From an uncultured Flammeovirgaceae bacterium (GTDB lineage: Bacteria; Bacteroidota; Bacteroidia; Cytophagales; Cyclobacteriaceae), in assembly GCA_937138955.1 (NCBI GenBank), contig CAKZPJ010000333.1, forward strand, positions 1 through 6,318: a DNA stretch of 6,318 bases, written 5' to 3'. A model generated the notes under the pieces. The model searched no databases. It had not been told where the DNA came from and was given only the letters and a program-made list of their open reading frames with translations. Position numbers and translations under genes: made by a program. Shown one piece after another: positions 1 through 6,318 of the stretch (positions are counted from its first letter, which is position 1; every line of letters begins with the position of its first letter).

Positions 1-2700
1 CTTCAGTCTTTTCTGGATGGCTCTAGCGACCTGATTCAGAGCGTAGACGAAAATGGTCAATACGTTTATGTAAACCAGGCATGGTGCCAGGCTATGGGTT
101 ATACGCCCCAAGAAGCAGGTAACCTCAATATGTTTGACGTAATCCACCCGGAGTTACACGAGCACTGCAAAGCGAGGTTTGCCGAACTGATAGGTAAGCC
201 TGATAGTGTAATTATTGACGTTATTTTCAGAAGTAAAACTGGCAAAAATATTGAGCTGGAAGGTAATGTATCGGCCCTAAAGAAAGAGGACGGCCAAATA
301 CTGACGCGTGGTATTTTTAGGGACGTAACTGTTAGGAACAATGCTGAGAAGGAACTTAAAAGAACCAGGTTATTTCTGGAGCAAACCAGCCAGATCTCCA
401 GAGTCGGGGGTTGGGAAGTAGACCTTATTAACCAACAGGTTTACTGGACAAAGCTGACTCGAGATATCCACGAAGTAGGCGATGATTATGTGCCTGAATT
501 AGAAAAAGGCATAGCATTTTATAAAGAGGGATATTCCCGAGATAAAATTACCCAGCTATTTAATGAAGCAGCTCAGTTAGGAACTAGCTTCGATGTAGAG
601 CTTCAGGTTGTGACTGCAAAAGGCAAGCTGATGTGGGTGCGAGCTATGGGTATACCCGAGTTTAATAACGGGAAGTGTGTCAGGCTATACGGAACTTTCC
701 AAGATATTGATAAGCAAAAGAAAGATGAGGCCCATCTGCGACTGTTAGAGTCGGTAGTGACCAATATTAAAGACGCGATTGTCATCACCGAAGCAGAGCC
801 ATACGATGAGCCAGGCCCCAAGATATTATATGTAAACGAAGCCTTCTGTAGTATGACTGGATACTGCCAGGAGGAACTGATTGGTAAGAATCCACGCCTG
901 CTACAGGGCCCAGAAACTGACCGTGAAGAGCTAGATAAGATTAGGCAAGCATTGCAAAATTGGGAGCCTTTTAAGGCTGAGGTTATCAACTACAGGAAAA
1001 ACGGTGAAAAATTCTGGGTAAATATGTCGGTGGTGCCCCTAGCTAACAACGATGGTTGGTTCACCCACTGGATTGCCGTAGAACGAGACGTAACCGAGCA
1101 GAAAGAAAATGAACAAAAACTAATTGATGCCAAGTCGCAGGCGGAGTCCGCTAATATTGCCAAATCTGAGTTTCTGGCTAATATGAGTCACGAGATACGT
1201 ACTCCCTTGAATAGTGTAATTGGCTTTACGGACTTATTGGTCAAAACTCCCTTGGATGATAACCAGCGCAGCTACATGCAGTCGGTACATCAATCGGCCA
1301 ATGTGCTGCTGGAGCTTATCAATGATATACTGGATTTCTCTAAAATTGAAGCAGGTAAACTAGAACTTTCTGAAGAGAAAACAGATATCTGGGAAATGGT
1401 TGGTCAAGTGACAGAAATCGTCAAACACAAAGTGAATGCTAAAAAGGTAGAATTGGTGGCGTCCGTAGACCCTCGCCTTCCTCGCTATGCGTATTTAGAT
1501 CCCGTTCGTATCCGCCAGATTCTTATCAATCTGCTGAGTAATGCTGCTAAATTTACTCAATCAGGTGTAATAGAACTTTCGGTGAAACTAAAAAATGAGC
1601 TGAGTCAGTTGGATAAGGCTGAGGTAGAGTTTTCTGTTAGCGATACTGGTATAGGAATACGCCTTGATAAACAAAAGGAAATATTCAATGCATTTTCTCA
1701 GGAGGATGGATCAACTACCCGTAAATACGGTGGAACCGGCCTAGGTCTTACTATTTCTAACCAACTATTAAAACTGATGAGTGCTCAACTCAGTTTGGAG
1801 AGTCAATTGAACGAAGGGAGCCGGTTCTTTTTCACAGTTAACCTACAATGTGAGCAGGGTGATGTTCAGCAAGACTTTGCTTTAGGTAATTTCAAAAAGG
1901 TGTTAGTAGTAGATGACAATCCGCGTAATCTTGAAATTATCAAGCAAATGCTAGCCAGTGAGCAGATCCAATGTGAAACGGTTACCAATGGTATTGAAGC
2001 CCTAGAAAAAATCAAGAATGAACCTGCCTTAGACTTGGTAATCGTGGACTTTGATACGCCTTATCTAAATGGTATTCAGGTGATAGAACAGATTCGGAAT
2101 AATTTAAAATGTACCAGCTTGCCTATCTTGCTATTACATAGCTCAGAAGAGAATGCAATAACTCATAAAGCCTGTAGTGAATTTAATATCATAAAAGTAC
2201 TGAATAAACCAATTACCGCCTACACACTTTTTGGGGCGATGACTAAAATACAGGCTCTCCCAGTAATTAGGCGGGAAAAGCAGGATAAAGAAAGTGCTTC
2301 TCACGAGCAGGTTACGATACTGGTCACCGACGATAACAGTGTGAATCTTAAGGTGGCTGAGGCAATGGTTAGCAAGATACTGCCCCAGGCCAAAATTCTT
2401 TTCGCTAAAAATGGTCAGCAGGCAGTCGATGTATATCAACAACATATACCTGATATTATCCTGATGGATGTACAGATGCCTGATATGAGTGGATATGAAG
2501 CATCTCAGAAAATTAGGGAGACTGATAGATCTGAACATACTGTAATCATTGCTTTTACGGCTGGTACGTTGAAGGGCGAGCGTGAACGTTGCTTGGAGGC
2601 TGGTATGAATGACTACCTCAGCAAGCCTATAGTACTTAGTAAAATGGAAGAGATGCTTCAGAAATGGATGCCTTCTGATAAATTTCTGGCGCTAGAATAG
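1..2700 (+). CDS. PAS-PAS-PAS hybrid sensor histidine kinase with two receiver domains (5' end missing)
   Basis: The frame is open to the left edge, and the first 31 residues already belong to a PAS domain, so the ATG at 94 is internal and the true start lies outside. Numbering visible residues from base 1: PAS about 1-113; PAS_3-like about 121-240; a third PAS about 248-370; a short charged linker; HisKA with phospho-acceptor His397 in NMSHEIRTP; HATPase_c about 500-615 with N box Asn510/Asn514, DTGIGI from 548 and GGTGLGL from 577. Receiver 1 has Asp638/639, acceptor Asp683, Ser714 and Lys736. Receiver 2 has Asp777/778, acceptor Asp823, Thr853 and Lys875. All core catalytic residues are present. 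Known family role: signal-dependent autophosphorylation at His, then transfer to the receivers. No membrane segment is visible in this part, and the protein ends just after receiver 2, so a separate HPt protein is the likely next carrier (inference). The ligand is unknown. Confidence 0.95.
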   Translation, partial: LQSFLDGSSDLIQSVDENGQYVYVNQAWCQAMGYTPQEAGNLNMFDVIHPELHEHCKARFAELIGKPDSVIIDVIFRSKTGKNIELEGNVSALKKEDGQILTRGIFRDVTVRNNAEKELKRTRLFLEQTSQISRVGGWEVDLINQQVYWTKLTRDIHEVGDDYVPELEKGIAFYKEGYSRDKITQLFNEAAQLGTSFDVELQVVTAKGKLMWVRAMGIPEFNNGKCVRLYGTFQDIDKQKKDEAHLRLLESVVTNIKDAIVITEAEPYDEPGPKILYVNEAFCSMTGYCQEELIGKNPRLLQGPETDREELDKIRQALQNWEPFKAEVINYRKNGEKFWVNMSVVPLANNDGWFTHWIAVERDVTEQKENEQKLIDAKSQAESANIAKSEFLANMSHEIRTPLNSVIGFTDLLVKTPLDDNQRSYMQSVHQSANVLLELINDILDFSKIEAGKLELSEEKTDIWEMVGQVTEIVKHKVNAKKVELVASVDPRLPRYAYLDPVRIRQILINLLSNAAKFTQSGVIELSVKLKNELSQLDKAEVEFSVSDTGIGIRLDKQKEIFNAFSQEDGSTTRKYGGTGLGLTISNQLLKLMSAQLSLESQLNEGSRFFFTVNLQCEQGDVQQDFALGNFKKVLVVDDNPRNLEIIKQMLASEQIQCETVTNGIEALEKIKNEPALDLVIVDFDTPYLNGIQVIEQIRNNLKCTSLPILLLHSSEENAITHKACSEFNIIKVLNKPITAYTLFGAMTKIQALPVIRREKQDKESASHEQVTILVTDDNSVNLKVAEAMVSKILPQAKILFAKNGQQAVDVYQQHIPDIILMDVQMPDMSGYEASQKIRETDRSEHTVIIAFTAGTLKGERERCLEAGMNDYLSKPIVLSKMEEMLQKWMPSDKFLALE

Positions 2701-2882
2701 GAGTGGTGCTTTTTATTTCATATCCCAAGTCACTTACTATCAGATGCTTACTAAGTAATTGAGGCTGTTCTAAATCAACTCGTCTCATTCTGGCTACAAA
2801 TCTTCCGATGATATACTTAAGTGTAGAAAATGTAGGTATATCTACTCCAAAGGTAGGTTCCTTTTTTAGGGTACTTTACTGC

Positions 2883-3319
2883 TTATTCTGCTAATAATTC
2901 TCGTTCGTAGAGCCAGCCAAAAATAATCTGATCAACTGAATCAACTTTTTGTACTTGAGAGTGGGAAAACCAGTTAATCTCCGCAATTTCGGCGGCGGGC
3001 TGTAGTTCACCCTGATAATCGGCAGCGTAACAAGTCATCCGCACTTCCGCTCCTTTGGGCTGTCCGTGGGCCTGAGCCTGGAATGTACCAATCAGCTTTA
3101 GTGATTCTGGGGCCAAAGCAACGCTCAGCTCTTCCTGAATTTCTCGTATTTAGGCTTGGGCATCGCTTTCACTAATATCTCGCTTACCGCCGAACGTCGG
3201 ACGCCCGAAATATAAAAAGTGCCTTTGTCCTGGCTTCGAGCCATTGAATTCTTTTGGTTGAGGATAAATATCCAGGCGAGCTTATCGGTGATGGATATAG
3301 TAGGTTTAAACACCTTCAT
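2883..3319 (-). pseudogene. Nudix hydrolase pseudogene (frameshift plus in-frame stop in the Nudix box)
   Basis: Read on the minus strand, the ATG at 3319 begins MKVFKPTISITDKLAWIFIL and continues to DKGTFYI, typical of the N-terminal strands of a Nudix domain. The frame then changes: GGKRDISESDAQA follows in another frame, then a TAA stop (3150-3152), then REIQEELSV and an intact C-terminal half ending YERELLAE at a TAA (2883-2885). Joined together these give the Nudix box G-x5-E-x7-RE-x-x-EE, with the stop at the sixth of the seven x positions, where relatives commonly have Leu (TTA to TAA is one change). Seventeen bases separate the FYI codons from GGKR. If the ancestor had one Pro codon there (FYIPGGKR), 14 extra bases explain the frameshift and leave a normal 140-residue protein. 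Intact relatives hydrolyse nucleoside diphosphate derivatives, but the substrate here cannot be assigned. Two independent lesions argue for real decay; a sequencing error could explain one but less easily both. Confidence 0.88.
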
Positions 3320-3364
3320 AAAAGCATACGTTGGTCAATGATATACAACAAAATCATGTATCTT

Positions 3365-3377
3365 AATTGTGACAATT
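3365..3377. repeat. 13-bp palindrome in a divergent intergenic region (possible operator)
   Basis: AATTGT-G-ACAATT is a perfect inverted repeat with 6-bp arms and one central base, lying between the Nudix pseudogene (minus) and the SGNH hydrolase gene (plus). On the minus strand it overlaps a TTG (3375-3373), followed 16 bases later by TGATTTTG (3356-3349), a one-mismatch version of the Bacteroidota -7 element TAnnTTTG, though the spacer is shorter than the usual 19 or so. The position would suit an operator, but short A/T-rich palindromes arise by chance and no regulator is identifiable nearby. Confidence 0.25.
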
Positions 3378-3414
3378 TACCAACCAAGATTGACTAACCA
3401 CAAACCCTATTATT

Positions 3415-4650
3415 ATGCCCCACCAACCTTCCACTAATCATGCTGAATCGAAGTCTGTTAAGAAAATCCTGGAGACTTTCATGCGGGCTCCCGAAGAAGT
3501 TACTCAAGAACAGATATTTACTTTATTAAATATATCCAAGTCAGAAGAGGGTAAGCCGTTTCGTGGTGATGAGCCAATTAGTACGGCTGACCTTCGGGAA
3601 CTAATGCTGAGGGTCTTTGACCAAAACGACGACTTTAAGTTTGACAATGCCAATATCGGTTATCTTAACGTCCTGAACAATATCAGTCAACGTCGGCGCA
3701 ATAAAGAGTTTTTTCGCACTATCCGTTCGGGAGCTGATGTAAAGCGAATAGTAGCCGAAGGAGATTCCTGGTTTGAACATCCGGTAGTGTACGATGTAAT
3801 TGATTGGTTGGGTGACTTAGGAAAAGACCAGCACGCTATTTACAGTATTGCCCGAGGTGGTGACTTTCTGACTAACATGCTGGAAGAGCGGGAGTATATT
3901 ACCGAGCTCTCACTGATTCGCCCCGAGGTATTCCTGCTGAGTGCGGGGGGTATTGAGTTAGTAAACGGTCGGCGAGTAGCCTTAATGCTGGACAAGGATA
4001 GTAATTACGTAACCGAAGAGTATATGCATACTCACCCGCTCATTCGTAACGTGCTTATCAAAGGTGATCTAGATGAAGCGCAGCAAGAGATGTTAATTCG
4101 GGGGATGTCGTTTTTCACTAAAGAGTTCTTTGTGTTGCTGGCGGTTCTGGAGCTGAGCTATAAGTACCTGATTAAGCAGTTGCGGAAGAAATTCTTTGAT
4201 CTGAAAATTATCACCCACGGCTACGATTACACCGTACCCTCCTTTCAGCGCGGGCCAGGGGTGGTCAAAACGCTAATCAATCTGATTGGGGGTAATGGGC
4301 ATCATTTCAAAGAACCCATGATGCTGCGGGGAATCCGCGATGCTAATGATCAGCGCGCTATCAGCTTTGCAATGATTCATTTGTTTAACGAGATGATGAT
4401 TAAAATTGTGCTTGATCCGATCTTCGGCCGAAATATTTACCATATTGACTGTCGGGGCTACGCGCGGGACGAAGACTGGCACGACGAACTACACCTGCGA
4501 CCTCGCAGTCTGAAGCGGGTTGCTCAAACGTATATGGAAGCTATCAATTCAACGAACCCCGACCAAAAAATATTCCTGGTTCGCCAAACGGCACAAGAGC
4601 AGGGCGAGAACGTGCCTCTCACCAATGAGCGTTACGCCGATTCTGATTAA
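3415..4650 (+). CDS. SGNH/GDSL-type hydrolase-like protein with altered block III
   Basis: This 411-residue protein has no signal peptide or clear membrane segment and is probably cytoplasmic. Residues 1 to about 110 form a charged, mostly helical extension of unknown function. The SGNH fold then begins: block I is AEGDSWFEHP with nucleophile Ser118; block II is ARGGDFL with Gly148/149; block III is LLSAGGIELVNG, where the usual GxND reads Gly-Gly-Ile180-Glu181; block V is DELHL with Asp357 and His360. Ser, Asp and His are therefore in place, but the Asn that normally helps form the oxyanion hole is absent. Family members hydrolyse esters, acyl groups or related bonds; the substrate cannot be predicted. 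The start is the first in-frame ATG and gives a sensible N terminus; no Shine-Dalgarno is visible, as is usual in Bacteroidota. It stands alone, divergent from the Nudix relic and 102 bases before the next gene. The fold call is firm; catalytic activity is uncertain because of block III. Confidence 0.85.
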   Translation: MPHQPSTNHAESKSVKKILETFMRAPEEVTQEQIFTLLNISKSEEGKPFRGDEPISTADLRELMLRVFDQNDDFKFDNANIGYLNVLNNISQRRRNKEFFRTIRSGADVKRIVAEGDSWFEHPVVYDVIDWLGDLGKDQHAIYSIARGGDFLTNMLEEREYITELSLIRPEVFLLSAGGIELVNGRRVALMLDKDSNYVTEEYMHTHPLIRNVLIKGDLDEAQQEMLIRGMSFFTKEFFVLLAVLELSYKYLIKQLRKKFFDLKIITHGYDYTVPSFQRGPGVVKTLINLIGGNGHHFKEPMMLRGIRDANDQRAISFAMIHLFNEMMIKIVLDPIFGRNIYHIDCRGYARDEDWHDELHLRPRSLKRVAQTYMEAINSTNPDQKIFLVRQTAQEQGENVPLTNERYADSD

Positions 4651-4663
4651 GTGAATTCTCGAG

Positions 4664-4696
4664 TTGTACCGAACGCTAAAGCGGGTTTACGATTTG
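4664..4696 (+). promoter_or_regulatory. possible Bacteroidota-type promoter for the alpha/beta hydrolase gene
   Basis: A TTG (4664-4666) is followed after 21 bases by TACGATTTG (4688-4696), close to the Bacteroidota pattern TTG-N19-TAnnTTTG but with one extra base in the -7 box and a slightly long spacer. It would start transcription roughly 50 bases before the ATG at 4753. This is a pattern match only; such short motifs occur by chance. Confidence 0.25.
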
Positions 4697-4752
4697 CGTG
4701 AGCATTTTAGTCGATAATACTGATAAATGTGGGCTAACTTGTAAATTGCAGA

Positions 4753-5715
4753 ATGTTTCAGTTATCTATCACTACTTTCTGGCTGGTTCATCTGACAGTA
4801 TTATATAGCTTCATAGCTGCCCCACTGCCCAAAGAGCAATCTACAGCGATTCAGCCACCCATTTCTATTGATTCTGGCTACGTAGAAGTTAATGGCAGTC
4901 AGTTGCGCTACGTAGTAGAAGGGCAGGGAATACCCTGTTTAGTTATTGGCTCATCGATTTACTATCCCCGTACGTTTTCCCCGGAAGTAAGAAAACATCT
5001 ACAGCTGTATTTTGTAGATATGAAGTGGTTTGCCCAGGGGTACCAATCAGAAAATTTGGACTCAGTAGATATACAATCTATCGTCCAAGACGTGGAGCAA
5101 ATCAGAAATGAGCTGGGATTGGAACAGCCGCTCATTATGGGACATAGCATTCACGGTACGATTGCCACGGAGTACACCAAACAATTCGGAGATAAAGTAG
5201 CCGGTTTAATCGTCATCGGATCACCTAGTCAGTGGGGAAATAATGCCTACGAACAAGCAGCAGATGCTCTTTGGCAAACGGCTTCTGCCGAACGGAAAGC
5301 ATTACAAGAGGAAAAGTGGGGCAAAACTAAGGAAATAGATCGGCTTACCGGACAAGAGGAGGCCGCCGCCCGCTACAATAATACTTCGCCTCAGTACTGG
5401 TACAATCCTCGTTACGACGCTGGTTGGCTCTGGGCGGATATGACCGTACACTCGGAAGTTACGCAACACCTATTTACCCAAGTGTTTAATAATTATGATA
5501 TGTTCGCTCCGGCGGTCACTATTTCGGTGCCGATTTTCGTGGGGTTAGGTAAGTACGATTACGTAATTCCTTACACCCTTTGGAAACATGATTACTCCAG
5601 AATTGATGACTTTACGTTAGAAGTATTTGAGAAAAGTGGGCATACTCCGCAATTAGAGCAACCGGAGCAATTTAACCAGAAGCTAATTAGCTGGATAAAC
5701 ACTAAATTTCGATAA
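4753..5715 (+). CDS. alpha/beta hydrolase, exported or membrane-anchored
   Basis: The protein has 320 residues. Residues 1 to about 24 are hydrophobic (FWLVHLTVLYSFIAAPLP) with no lipobox Cys, suggesting a Sec signal peptide or N-terminal anchor. A beta-strand pair with the G-Y-V-E-V-N-G pattern common at the start of alpha/beta hydrolase domains follows from about residue 42. The nucleophile elbow is MGHSIHG with Ser132; His replaces the usual Gly at the fifth position of GxSxG and Gly follows. The acid is probably Asp269 in GKYDYVIP and the catalytic His is His297 in SGHTPQLEQPEQF, so the triad is complete and in order. Residues 150-250 form a Trp/Tyr-rich cap that would shape the substrate pocket. 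The customary HG oxyanion motif after the first long strand reads IGSS here. Family members include proline iminopeptidases, esterases and haloperoxidase-like enzymes; the substrate is not predictable. It lies 11 bases before the deacetylase gene, suggesting co-transcription. Confidence 0.9.
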   Translation: MFQLSITTFWLVHLTVLYSFIAAPLPKEQSTAIQPPISIDSGYVEVNGSQLRYVVEGQGIPCLVIGSSIYYPRTFSPEVRKHLQLYFVDMKWFAQGYQSENLDSVDIQSIVQDVEQIRNELGLEQPLIMGHSIHGTIATEYTKQFGDKVAGLIVIGSPSQWGNNAYEQAADALWQTASAERKALQEEKWGKTKEIDRLTGQEEAAARYNNTSPQYWYNPRYDAGWLWADMTVHSEVTQHLFTQVFNNYDMFAPAVTISVPIFVGLGKYDYVIPYTLWKHDYSRIDDFTLEVFEKSGHTPQLEQPEQFNQKLISWINTKFR

Positions 5716-5726
5716 AATACGATGAT

Positions 5727-6318
5727 ATGAATCGCAGGCACTTTCTTAAAACATCCATTGCAGCCAGTTCTGTAGTTGCCTACGGAAAGATCCCGACTAC
5801 CTTTTCTGCATCGCATGTGCTAACCCTTAGTTTTGACGATGGATTTAAGAAATCATTCTATCGCACCGCTGAAATCCACGAAGAGTACGGTCTTCAAGCT
5901 TGCTTGAATGTAATTGCTACGGGTCATCTTCCCGATTTTAAAGCCGAGGCTCAGTGGATTCCCCAGAATTCATTAGGAAACTTCCATGATTGGAATAACC
6001 TAAAGGGTAGGGGACACGAAGTGATGCCTCACACCTGGGAGCACCTTAATCTGACCGAAGTACCGCTAGCCCAGGCCAAACGAAATATTGATAAGTGCCT
6101 AGATTACTTCGAAAAGCATCTGGATAACTACCAAGCATCAGAAGCAGTATACAACTTTGCCTACAATGCCTCTACCCCCGAGCTAGATGATTATGTGCTA
6201 CAGAGAGTACCAGCCGTAAGAACGGGCGGGTGGTTAGTGCTAAAGAATAGTCCAGTAAACGACCTTCCAGTACCATCGACTCCTATTAGTTTGGGTTGCT
6301 GGGGGCACGGACCCGACA
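5727..6318 (+). CDS. Tat-exported polysaccharide deacetylase-like protein (3' end missing)
   Basis: An open frame of 197 codons runs off the right edge. It begins MNRRHFLKTS, a good twin-arginine (Tat) motif followed by a short hydrophobic stretch, so the protein is probably exported folded. The NodB/CE4 motifs follow: TLSFDDG with Asp37 (expected base) and Asp38 (metal), and HTWEHL with His102 and His106 (metal). Together these give the Asp-His-His metal triad of carbohydrate esterase family 4, which removes N- or O-acetyl groups from polysaccharides such as peptidoglycan or chitin-like polymers. The third motif, normally Arg-rich (RxxYG-like), seems to be NFAYNAST at 143-150 with Ala in place of Arg. 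The remaining motifs lie outside the window. The ATG at 5727 is chosen because it starts the Tat motif; the ATG at 5722 meets a stop after two codons. The 11-base gap after the alpha/beta hydrolase suggests an operon. The glycan substrate is unknown. Confidence 0.88.
   Translation, partial: MNRRHFLKTSIAASSVVAYGKIPTTFSASHVLTLSFDDGFKKSFYRTAEIHEEYGLQACLNVIATGHLPDFKAEAQWIPQNSLGNFHDWNNLKGRGHEVMPHTWEHLNLTEVPLAQAKRNIDKCLDYFEKHLDNYQASEAVYNFAYNASTPELDDYVLQRVPAVRTGGWLVLKNSPVNDLPVPSTPISLGCWGHGPD

Noticed and set aside
94..96. ATG as start of the histidine kinase
   Set aside because: The 31 codons before it are open and encode the first part of the same PAS domain (DLIQSVDENGQYVYVN), so the gene begins left of the window.
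868..915. True LOV blue-light sensor
   Set aside because: The adduct-forming Cys is replaced by Pro298.
2143..2538. Open frame antisense to the receiver domains
   Set aside because: The opposite strand clearly encodes conserved receiver motifs, and the antisense translation shows no recognisable domain. The other antisense frames at 99-341, 603-989, 4273-4482, 4962-5150 and 5592-5816 were rejected for the same reason.
2701..2882. Terminator or small gene between the kinase and the Nudix relic
   Set aside because: Only short palindromes such as TTACTAAGTAA (2748-2758) are present, with no GC-rich stem followed by a T-run and no frame of recognisable protein.
3114..3116. TTG on the minus strand as start of a separate 77-residue protein
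   Set aside because: The Leu codon lies within the sequence just after the Nudix box (EELSVALAPES), so the segment is the back half of the broken gene, not an independent gene.
3187..3210. Programmed frameshift in the Nudix gene
   Set aside because: There is no slippery heptamer or obvious downstream structure, and a second lesion (an in-frame TAA) would still stop translation.
4673..4686. Hairpin AACGCTAAAGCGGG as a terminator after the SGNH gene
   Set aside because: The stem is only four to five pairs with a two-base loop and no T-run follows.

Overview
The window looks like a chromosomal stretch from a member of the Bacteroidota, probably a Cytophagia-type marine or soil bacterium. The evidence is indirect. 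No gene start has a recognisable Shine-Dalgarno sequence, the upstream regions are A/T-rich, a PAS-rich hybrid histidine kinase is present, and base composition is moderate. No rRNA, tRNA, CRISPR array, insertion sequence or phage gene was seen, and the species cannot be named from this sequence.

Layout. (1) 1-2700, plus strand: the C-terminal 899 residues of a hybrid sensor histidine kinase, cut by the left edge. It has three PAS domains, a HisKA/HATPase core and two receiver domains. (2) 2701-2882: a short gap between convergent genes, with no convincing terminator. (3) 2883-3319, minus strand: a Nudix hydrolase pseudogene. It is broken by a frameshift (best explained by about 14 extra bases just before the Nudix box) and by a TAA stop inside the box. 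(4) 3320-3414: a divergent intergenic region with a 13-bp palindrome. (5) 3415-4650, plus: a leaderless, apparently cytoplasmic SGNH/GDSL-type hydrolase that keeps Ser/Asp/His but lacks the block III Asn. (6) 4651-4752: a gap with a possible Bacteroidota-type promoter. (7) 4753-5715, plus: an exported or membrane-anchored alpha/beta hydrolase. (8) 5727 to the right edge, plus: the N-terminal part of a Tat-exported polysaccharide deacetylase-like protein, 11 bases after gene 7 and probably co-transcribed with it.

How the genes work together. Genes 7 and 8 are the only pair whose spacing argues for an operon, both predicted to act outside the cytoplasm. The kinase, the Nudix relic and the SGNH protein show no clear functional link. 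I do not see a convincing new multi-gene system. The points most worth a second look are the doubly disrupted Nudix gene and the altered SGNH active site.
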